DNA of 12,524 nucleotides from an uncultured Collinsella sp. (GTDB lineage Bacteria > Actinomycetota > Coriobacteriia > Coriobacteriales > Coriobacteriaceae): contig UPXY01000041.1 in NCBI GenBank assembly GCA_900538305.1, positions 1 to 12,524 on the forward strand. The letters are read 5' to 3'. The translations under genes were made by a program, and so were the position numbers. The notes beneath the pieces are model-generated. The model searched no databases. It was not told where the DNA came from and saw nothing but the letters and a program-made list of their open reading frames with translations. Below are positions 6,385-12,524 of the stretch, in pieces. Numbering within the stretch: position 1 is the first letter of the stretch; every line of letters begins with the position of its first letter.

Positions 6385-9261
6385 ATGAGCATCTTCACAC
6401 GCTTTACCCTGAAGTCGCTTACGCAGAACCGCACGCGCACAGCCGTATCGATCTTCGGCGTGGCGCTCTCGGTCGCACTCATCACTGCCGTACTCACGAG
6501 CGTCGTGTCGCTCACGAACATGCTCATCGAGCGCACCGCCTCCGATGAGGGTTGGTGGTACGCGGAGGCCGCCGGTATCACAGCGGAAGATCTTGAGCGC
6601 TTGCAGAACGATCAAGAAGTCACCGACCTCACTGTTATCGCCGACATGGGCACCATCTCGCTCGGCGAGGATAACTCGGACATCTTCGGAAAATACCTGT
6701 ACGCAAAGACGTGGCCGCATGATCTAGATACGAGCGAGCCCCTCATCTCAACGCCAGAGATCGTTGCCGGCCGTGCGCCCGAGGCTCCAGGCGAGATCTT
6801 GCTCCCCCACCCGCTTCAGAACGCCGAGCTCGCCCCGTGCGGCCTGACCACAGCAGATGGCGGCCCGATTGAGGTCGGCAGCCGCATCACGCTCGATTTG
6901 GGCACGCGCACGGTCACCAACCGGGAAGACGGAGTAAGCGTAACGGCGACCGCGATACGCGGCGATTACATCGACGAGACCGCTCAGACCGAGACATACG
7001 AAGCAGACCTCGGACACATCGAAGGAACCGTCGTGGGCTTCTACCGCGCCTACGGTTACTCTAGCCTCTATTCGCTCCAAGGAAACATCGCCTACGTCTA
7101 TGACGATGGAAGCGCCGTAGACCGAGCGATCACCGACGATTCCGCAGCCACCTGGGTGGGAGCGATCTTCCGCACCGCTAACCCCGCGGACGCAGAGCCC
7201 CTCGCCGACGAGATCGTCAACGTGCACGAACGGACCACCGATGGCGCGTCAACAGTCCATTCCTCCCTCATCCGCTGGATGGGTGTGACGCCCGACACCG
7301 CCATCTGGAACACCCTCTACCAGATCGCCGCCATCCTCGCCGCCGTTGTGGTCATCGCGGGCGTGTCGCTCGTCTACAACAGCTTCGCCATATCGGTGGC
7401 CGAGCGTACGCGGCAGTTCGGCCTTCTTTCGAGCTTAGGTGCCAGCCGCCGGCAGCTCCGCCGCACGGTGTTCACCGAAGCGCTCCTCATCGGTGGCATC
7501 GGCATCCCTGTAGGCCTTGCACTCGGTCTTATCGGCTGCTACGTGGTCTTTGGCATCTTAGGTGAAGGCATCGCCATGATGGCTGGCGGTGCGGAGGCTC
7601 GCGTCGTGGTGAGTCCCGTCGCGCTCGGCATCGCAGCACTGCTCGGCCTCATCACGCTCATCGTGAGCGCTTGGATCCCCGCCGTCCGCGCGAGCCACGT
7701 CTCGGCGCTCGATGCCATTCGCCAGGTGCAGGATGTGCACCTCTCCCGCCGCGCACGCCGTCCGCAGCGTCGGGCTGCCCGCCGTGGCGAACGCGGTTCG
7801 CTCGCGCGCCCGCTCGGCCTCGCGGGTAAGGTCTTCGGCATCCCCGGGTTCATCGCCCATAAGAACCTCACGCGCGCAAGCTCCAAAGGCCGCGTTACGG
7901 TCGCTGCGCTCGCCGTCTCGGTCGCGCTCCTCATCACCTCCGGCTCCATCGCCGACGTCATGAGCTACGCGAGCGACACCGCCGTGGACACTATGGAAGG
8001 TCAAGACCTGCTGCTCTACATCGATGCCACGGGTGCCGGTGCGGACCAGACGCTCGCGCTCGCGGACGGCAAGGTCGACGGCCCCGGCATGCAGGACGCC
8101 CTCGCGCGATTCTACGCCGATGTGCAGACCGTTGACGGCGCTACGCCCAACGGGTATATGACGAGCTATGTCGCCGACGCGCTCATCCCCGCGGGCATGC
8201 TGAACGACGGCATCATGGGCCTCGATGGAAGCGCGCCGCTCCTTGCAAACGGCTCGTGGTACGGATCCGTTTACGTGAACTTCGTCGATGATGCCACGTG
8301 GAACGCCTATGTGGAGGAGCTTGGGCTCGATTCCGCAGAGTTCTGCGACCCTGCCCACCCGCGCGCCATCGCCGTGAATTCCTACGATGTCAACAACGGG
8401 GAGACGTATGGCAACTACCGACCGTTCAAGGATACCGGATCGATCGCATCACTTGAGTTCGCCGACCTTAACGGGCACTTCGTCTCCAGCATAGAGGACG
8501 ATCCCGCGGGCGGGCTACGCGCGATGTACTACGACAATGAGGGAAATCCGAGCTATCTTCCCTATGATGAAGCGGTCGCGAACACGCAGGAGATCGAGGT
8601 CGGCGCGATTGCGGAAACCCGCCCCGTCTGTGTGGACTCATCGGGTACGCTCCAGCTCATCCTGCCCTCCTCTGCCATCGGCCTCTCCGCGAATTCGGGG
8701 TACCTGCGGGCGAGCATGTCCTTCGACACGGGCGGTGATGCCGCACGCGCCACAGATGTCCAGGAGGCCGTCGAGGACATCGCTGAAAACTACCCGGAAC
8801 TTGATATCACCTACATGAACGTCGCCCAGGGCAATCTCCAGGCGCGCCTCATGGCCACCACGGTCAACACCTTCATCTACTGCTTCGCCGTCATCACGGG
8901 GCTCATCGCCGTGGCAAACGTGTTCAACACGCTCGCGAATGCCCTCATCCTGCGTCGTCGCGAGTTCGCGATGCTCAAGTCCATCGGCATGGGCAACCGC
9001 GCCTTCCGCCGGATGATTGCCTACGAATGCGCGAGCTACGCGTTGCGCGGCTTCGTGATCGGGTTCGTCCTCGCCGTCTTCGCGAGCTTCGGCCTCTATC
9101 AGTCGATGGCGCTCTCGTATAGCACGTACGAGTTCCAGCTGCCCTGGCTGCAAATCGGCATCTCGGCCGCCATCGTCCTCGTGGTGATCCTCGTAAGCGT
9201 GGCCTACGCCCTCGCCCGCACGCGCGCCGCTAGCGTCGTCGAAGCCCTCCGCGCCGAGTAA
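6385..9261 (+). CDS. Large FtsX-type ABC transporter permease
   Basis: 958 aa from the ATG at 6385, with GGAGG 9 nt upstream lying inside the end of the ATPase gene. It has a duplicated FtsX layout with eight membrane segments: one near 20-45, a large extracellular domain to about 305, three near 310-333, 366-393 and 408-432, an Arg-rich cytoplasmic linker (about 454-475), a fifth near 503-525, a second large extracellular domain to about 825, then three near 832-855, 885-907 and 921-945. The motif after TM2 (ERTRQFGLLSSLGAS) and its partner in the second half (RRREFAMLKSIGMG) are the conserved FtsX cytoplasmic loop, seen twice. Actinobacterial permeases of this kind are used in envelope maintenance, lipid handling or resistance to antimicrobial peptides. 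The substrate cannot be read from the sequence. It forms a two-gene operon with the ATPase. Confidence 0.93.
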   Translation: MSIFTRFTLKSLTQNRTRTAVSIFGVALSVALITAVLTSVVSLTNMLIERTASDEGWWYAEAAGITAEDLERLQNDQEVTDLTVIADMGTISLGEDNSDIFGKYLYAKTWPHDLDTSEPLISTPEIVAGRAPEAPGEILLPHPLQNAELAPCGLTTADGGPIEVGSRITLDLGTRTVTNREDGVSVTATAIRGDYIDETAQTETYEADLGHIEGTVVGFYRAYGYSSLYSLQGNIAYVYDDGSAVDRAITDDSAATWVGAIFRTANPADAEPLADEIVNVHERTTDGASTVHSSLIRWMGVTPDTAIWNTLYQIAAILAAVVVIAGVSLVYNSFAISVAERTRQFGLLSSLGASRRQLRRTVFTEALLIGGIGIPVGLALGLIGCYVVFGILGEGIAMMAGGAEARVVVSPVALGIAALLGLITLIVSAWIPAVRASHVSALDAIRQVQDVHLSRRARRPQRRAARRGERGSLARPLGLAGKVFGIPGFIAHKNLTRASSKGRVTVAALAVSVALLITSGSIADVMSYASDTAVDTMEGQDLLLYIDATGAGADQTLALADGKVDGPGMQDALARFYADVQTVDGATPNGYMTSYVADALIPAGMLNDGIMGLDGSAPLLANGSWYGSVYVNFVDDATWNAYVEELGLDSAEFCDPAHPRAIAVNSYDVNNGETYGNYRPFKDTGSIASLEFADLNGHFVSSIEDDPAGGLRAMYYDNEGNPSYLPYDEAVANTQEIEVGAIAETRPVCVDSSGTLQLILPSSAIGLSANSGYLRASMSFDTGGDAARATDVQEAVEDIAENYPELDITYMNVAQGNLQARLMATTVNTFIYCFAVITGLIAVANVFNTLANALILRRREFAMLKSIGMGNRAFRRMIAYECASYALRGFVIGFVLAVFASFGLYQSMALSYSTYEFQLPWLQIGISAAIVLVVILVSVAYALARTRAASVVEALRAE

Positions 9262-9274
9262 GCCATTGGAACCA

Positions 9275-9402
9275 GCCATTAGGGACGGGGGTTAATGGCT
9301 GGCTCCGTCGACAGCCATTGGGGACAACAATTGGGGATGGGGGTTAATGGCTGGTTCCGTCGATGCGGCTTCCACCAGCCAATAACCCCCGTCCCTAATG
9401 GC
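9275..9402. repeat. REP-like repeat cluster (copy C), convergent intergenic
   Basis: Three units of the family are present. The first is 28 nt (9275-9302); the second is longer (9314-9354) with an extra GGGGACAACAATT. Both are in the same orientation and each is followed by a CTCCGTCGA/TTCCGTCGA word. The third (9375-9402) is inverted and matches the first over 28 nt with one mismatch. The core GGGACGGGGGTTATTGG is close to the reverse complement of the repeats at 28-70 and 5455-5497. The cluster fills the gap between convergent genes and includes the flippase stop codon (9395-9397). The inverted units can fold into a long GC-rich hairpin, so the cluster may act as a two-way transcription terminator, although no U-tract is seen. 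Confidence 0.88.
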
Positions 9403-10681
9403 GGGAACGACGGCGAAGATTCTTGGGGGAGACGGTGATGCCGCCGGCGGTCTGCCGGATACCCTGACGACCGGGGCGACGGTGCGGAACGGAGGCTTCG
9501 GCAACACGGGCGCTATCATGCGCGGACGCACCTGTCGCACCGGCAGCCTTCTTACGCTCGGGCGCACGACCGCCGTGTACCAGACGGTTCCAACGCGCAT
9601 GAATGCTCGCATGGCGGGCAGAACGCAGACCGAGAAGCGGAGCCGTAAGAATCGTCGGGCCGAAGAACGTGATGATGCGCCACACGAGGTAGCCTGCCGT
9701 CGCAGAGAGACCAAAGAAGTGCCCCAAGAAAAGCGCGAATCCGCCCTCGGCGCCTCCCGTACCGCCCGGCAACGGCACCGCGCTCGACAGCAGCTGGATG
9801 AACGCACCAGCCGCAAGGCAGGAGATGAAGTCGACGTCATGCTTGCCGAAGGCCAGCAACACAAAGTACGGCACCATGTAGAAAAACGCGAGCTGCGCCA
9901 TGGTCACGAGCATCGTGATGCCCATGGAGGAAAGGTGCGCAGCAGCGTGCTTGAAGTGATCGGAGAACGAGTAGATCTCGTTGTTCACATAATCGCGCCA
10001 GCCACGCGTGCGGTCGCTCTCGCCGCCGCCAACGCGCTCCACGAACCGGATGCCCCACATCGCGACGCGCACCACGAAACGCGGACACAGACACACGATG
10101 AAGAGCCCGGTGAGCAGCACCACGTGTCCACCGAAGCTGAAGAGGCACAGCAGCGTCATATCGCCGTAAAGTTCCGTAAAAAACGGAAGGCGCACCGCGA
10201 GCAGGATCGCACCCCACGCCACGAGGCCGATCTGGAACACGATATAGCGTGTGAACTGCGTGGCACCTGCCTCGCCCACCGGCTGCCCCGCCTTCGTGAG
10301 GCGATAAATCTGCGCCGGCGTGCCGCCCACCATCATAGGCGTGAGGTTGCCGAAGAACACGCCCGACGCCTCAACGGAGATGAGGTCGCGGATGCCCACC
10401 GGTGAATCCGGATCGAGCCATACCGCGATAGCGTAGGCGATGACACCGAAGATGAAGTACAGCACCATGCAGATGCACGCGACGACGATCCACGACATGT
10501 CGACCGTCGACATAGCCTCGGCGAATTCGAGAATCTGCCCCGTAACAACCAGGTACACGATATAAGCGACAAGCACCAACCCGATGAAGATGGCACCGCG
10601 GCGCGCACCGCGGCGGTCGTCCCCACCTGCGGAAGCGGCATCGACACGCTGCTTGGGCGCTGTATGCGAGGACTCTGACAT
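9395..10681 (-). CDS. Flippase-like / LPG synthase TM-domain membrane protein
   Basis: 428 aa with about eight membrane segments, near 28-48, 62-88, 145-165, 178-200, 252-278, 284-300, 310-325 and 330-352. It carries the hallmarks of the lysylphosphatidylglycerol synthase transmembrane (UPF0104) family: GNLTPMMVGGTPAQIYRL (111-128) and a Gly-rich PLPGGTGGAEGG (303-314). There is no C-terminal aminoacyl-transferase domain, so it is a stand-alone membrane domain, probably moving a lipid-linked substrate or lipid across the membrane; the substrate is unknown. The start ATG (10681-10679) has GGGGAG 4 nt upstream. The tail (about 355-428) is Arg/Ala-rich and probably cytoplasmic; its last codon (His) and stop fall in the repeat at 9375-9402, so the terminus may be non-native. 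The gene is monocistronic, convergent with the FtsX operon and divergent from the ligase gene. Confidence 0.88.
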   Translation of the reverse strand: MSESSHTAPKQRVDAASAGGDDRRGARRGAIFIGLVLVAYIVYLVVTGQILEFAEAMSTVDMSWIVVACICMVLYFIFGVIAYAIAVWLDPDSPVGIRDLISVEASGVFFGNLTPMMVGGTPAQIYRLTKAGQPVGEAGATQFTRYIVFQIGLVAWGAILLAVRLPFFTELYGDMTLLCLFSFGGHVVLLTGLFIVCLCPRFVVRVAMWGIRFVERVGGGESDRTRGWRDYVNNEIYSFSDHFKHAAAHLSSMGITMLVTMAQLAFFYMVPYFVLLAFGKHDVDFISCLAAGAFIQLLSSAVPLPGGTGGAEGGFALFLGHFFGLSATAGYLVWRIITFFGPTILTAPLLGLRSARHASIHARWNRLVHGGRAPERKKAAGATGASAHDSARVAEASVPHRRPGRQGIRQTAGGITVSPKNLRRRSRH

Positions 10682-10977
10682 GGATCTCCCCAGAACCGGC
10701 GAACGAGCATCTCATAGATATCTTTATTGTAAAGCATCCCCCGCTCCCCTGCTCCGTCTGCATACGAGGAGCAGAGATTCCGAGATGCGAAAGCTGGCAC
10801 ATGGTTGTAGGCAGACAGCACAACGAGCGAGTCAGCACGGCTGCCGGAGCGTAGTTGCCGGTTCGCGGGGCTGCTGGGCGGAATGCCATCGCGCCTCGGC
10901 CCCGAACCCCCATCCCGCGCCTTGATCCGCGCCGTTTGGGTACCATAGCATCAATACGCCCAATTCGAGGAGAACCT
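10682..10977. other. Divergent intergenic region, flippase / ligase
   Basis: 296 nt between divergently transcribed genes. For the minus strand a TACAAT -10-like box lies at 10731-10726, but no acceptable -35 is seen 16-18 nt upstream. For the plus strand a weak promoter is proposed at 10922-10951. The middle (about 10760-10915) shows nothing recognisable: no RNA gene, no repeat of the local family and no small gene with a ribosome site. Confidence 0.6.
10922..10951 (+). promoter_or_regulatory. Putative promoter of the glutamate-cysteine ligase gene
   Basis: TTGATC (10922-10927) is followed after 18 nt by TAGCAT (10946-10951). Each matches four of six consensus positions. The predicted start near 10958 would leave a leader of about 20 nt, just enough for the ribosome site GAGGAG (10967-10972). 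Confidence 0.3.
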
Positions 10978-12393
10978 ATGACCGGCAACGCCACCACGCC
11001 CATCCCCGCCTTCACCGGATCGTTCCGCGAGAATCTCGAAGCCCTCGTCGGCGTGCTCGAGCGCGGCGACAAAGATCCTGCCGGCAAGACAATCGGCCTC
11101 GAACTCGAGCGCATCCTCATCGACCGCACGGGCGCATCCGTTCCCTTCGAAGGCGTGCGCGGTGTGGGTGCGCTCATCGCGAAGCTCGTCGAGCTGCATC
11201 CCGAATGCGCGCCCGTTCACATCGACGGGCACCTCCTCGGCCTCTCGTACCGCATCGACTCCGGTACCGAGTCCATCGAGGTCGCCGTTTCGCTCGAACC
11301 CGCCGCGCAACTGGAGATATCCGCCGGCCCCGCCCATTCCGTGCGCTCGCTCTACGATGCCGTGTGCGCCTTCGATGCCTCCGTGGAACGCGCCTGCGCA
11401 GAAATCGGCCTCGATGCCCGGATGGTTGCCGCCGGTTATAACCCAACGGTGAAAAGCCCGCTTGAACTCGAGCTCATTCCCAAGGAGCGGTATCGCGACA
11501 TGGACGCCTACCTCTCCCGGCGCGGACGCTATGCGCGCGACATGATGCGCTGCACCGCCTCCACGCAGGTCTCGCTCGACTACGAGGATGAAGCGGACTG
11601 CGCGCGCATCTATCGGCTTGCCACCCTCCTGGGTCCCGTCTTCGCTTTTCTCTTCGACAACGCGCCCGTCTTCCGCGGCGCGCCGTCACCTGGCATGGCT
11701 CGCTCGCGCATCTGGCATCATGTGGACGTCGACCGCTGCGGCATCGTCCCCGGCGCGCTCGAGGGGCTCAGTTTCGAAGACTATATCCTCTGGGTCTCGA
11801 ACGTGAAGCCAATCCTCTTCACCGATGCAGGCCACATCACCACCGCGACGGGCGACCGCTACAGCCGCGACATCATGTCCGAGCGACCGCTCGCAACCTC
11901 TGAACTCATGCACCTGCTCTCGATGGTCTTTCCGAACGTGCGCTTGAAGGGCTTCGTTGAGCTGCGCGAGATGGACTCCTTGCCGCCGCGCCTCGCAGCC
12001 GCATGCACGAGCTTTACCGGCGCCCTCTTCTACGATAAATGCCTCGAGGCAAAGCTCGCAAGCCGTCTGAGCGCCTGGCTTCCTCACGGTTTCGACGAGA
12101 TAGACGAATACGATGCCATCGTCGCCCGCCTGCATCTCGAGGAACAGGGCTGGGACGCCGAGGTCTACGGTATGCCCGTTATGGAACTTGTCGACGCCCT
12201 CGTCGCAATCGCCTGCGAAAACGTCGCACTCGGCGCGGGCTGCACCGGCGTGGGCAACGAGGCGCGCGTGCCCGTGCTCCAAACGAGCGACGCCGCCGCC
12301 ACCTTCGATCTTGAGGGAATCGAGCTTTTGGCGAGGCTCTGGGGCAACCGTCGCCTCCCGCGCGACCTTACCGCTGAAGAACTGAGCCGCTAG
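10978..12393 (+). CDS. Glutamate-cysteine ligase family protein (GCS2)
   Basis: 471 aa from the ATG at 10978, with GAGGAG 5 nt upstream; the frame stays open upstream to 10855, but that part is low-complexity Arg/Pro sequence without a ribosome site. Motifs fit the GCS2 (plant/actinobacterial-type) ligases: GLELER (40-45) with metal-binding acidic residues, LEPAAQLEIS (106-115), PKERYRDM (168-175), RYARDMMRCTASTQVSLDY (184-202), and RSRIWHHVDVDR (242-253). The family joins glutamate and cysteine with ATP to make gamma-glutamylcysteine in the cytoplasm, the first step to glutathione and, in some actinobacteria, ergothioneine. No glutathione synthetase or ergothioneine genes lie within the window, so the end product is unknown. 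The gene stands alone on its strand, with typical high-GC codon use. Confidence 0.9.
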   Translation: MTGNATTPIPAFTGSFRENLEALVGVLERGDKDPAGKTIGLELERILIDRTGASVPFEGVRGVGALIAKLVELHPECAPVHIDGHLLGLSYRIDSGTESIEVAVSLEPAAQLEISAGPAHSVRSLYDAVCAFDASVERACAEIGLDARMVAAGYNPTVKSPLELELIPKERYRDMDAYLSRRGRYARDMMRCTASTQVSLDYEDEADCARIYRLATLLGPVFAFLFDNAPVFRGAPSPGMARSRIWHHVDVDRCGIVPGALEGLSFEDYILWVSNVKPILFTDAGHITTATGDRYSRDIMSERPLATSELMHLLSMVFPNVRLKGFVELREMDSLPPRLAAACTSFTGALFYDKCLEAKLASRLSAWLPHGFDEIDEYDAIVARLHLEEQGWDAEVYGMPVMELVDALVAIACENVALGAGCTGVGNEARVPVLQTSDAAATFDLEGIELLARLWGNRRLPRDLTAEELSR

Positions 12394-12524
12394 GCATATC
12401 CCGAGCACAGCTGAAGCTGAAGCAAGCCATCTCCATAGATGCTGAACCCGGCCAAGACAGGCGAAACGTGGCTTATAGGACAAAAAGTGTGTCCGGATGG
12501 AACACGCGTCCTAGTCCAGCCAGA
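12394..12524. other. Non-coding end of window with imperfect hairpin
   Basis: 131 nt after the ligase stop. Bases 12470-12481 (GGCTTATAGGAC) pair imperfectly with 12508-12521 (GTCCTAGTCCAGCC). Inside, TGTCC and GGAACA around GGAT form a smaller dyad. It could be part of another dispersed palindromic repeat or a weak terminator; there is no clear U-tract. No gene is seen. Confidence 0.4.

Noticed and set aside
7558..9279. Minus-strand open frames at 7558-8358 and 8638-9279
   Set aside because: Antisense shadows of the FtsX permease, dominated by His/Asp/Glu/Arg/Gly, with no domain content.
10855..10977. Upstream extension of the ligase reading frame
   Set aside because: The extension is low-complexity and lacks a ribosome site, whereas the ATG at 10978 has GAGGAG at good spacing and a plausible promoter just upstream.
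11686..12483. Minus-strand open frame of 265 codons
   Set aside because: Antisense to the ligase gene, whose motifs are clear; its start region shows no ribosome site or recognisable product.
1..12524. tRNA, rRNA or riboswitch
   Set aside because: No cloverleaf, rRNA-like stretch or known riboswitch core was seen in the intergenic regions on either strand.

Overview
The window looks like chromosomal DNA from a high-GC Gram-positive bacterium. Coriobacteriia (the Eggerthella / Collinsella / Adlercreutzia side) is the best guess. The reasons are the mostly GC-rich coding sequence, the strong GGAGG-type ribosome binding sites, a multi-pass membrane protein ending in a LuxR-type helix-turn-helix (a form common in that class), and large FtsX-type ABC permeases. 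This placement is inference; there is no marker gene in the window.

Left half (26-5280, all minus strand): a tight four-gene operon, read right to left. It runs secreted small protein (5280-4843), ABC-2-like membrane protein (4806-3952), ABC protein with permease and ATPase fused in one chain (3952-2171), and membrane-embedded LuxR regulator with two separate HTH domains (2167-26). The last three genes are joined by a TGATG overlap and a 3-nt gap, so they are probably translationally coupled. The layout suggests a self-contained system: a secreted peptide or protein, a dedicated exporter or immunity/sensing transporter, and its own regulator. The right part of this cassette is clearly less GC-rich than the rest of the window (samples of about 45-50% against about 67%), which fits horizontal acquisition. 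The cassette lies between two exact 43-nt direct repeats (28-70 and 5455-5497).

Centre (5281-5591): a divergent intergenic region. It holds the likely promoter and a dyad for the minus-strand operon, a repeat cluster, and a second perfect dyad in front of the plus-strand operon.

Right half: 5592-9261 is a two-gene MacB/FtsX-type ABC exporter operon (ATPase plus a 958-aa permease, 1-nt gap). It converges on a minus-strand flippase-like (LPG synthase TM / UPF0104-type) membrane protein (10681-9395). The 133-nt gap between them is filled with copies of the same repeat family. After a divergent intergenic region comes a plus-strand glutamate-cysteine ligase family enzyme (10978-12393). The window ends in 131 nt of non-coding DNA with an imperfect hairpin.

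The REP-like repeat family (core close to CCAATATCCCCCGTCCCC) occurs at three sites. At two of them the neighbouring gene runs into the repeat and takes its stop codon from it. The most interesting candidates are the peptide / fused-ABC / double-HTH-LuxR cassette and the repeat family that brackets it.
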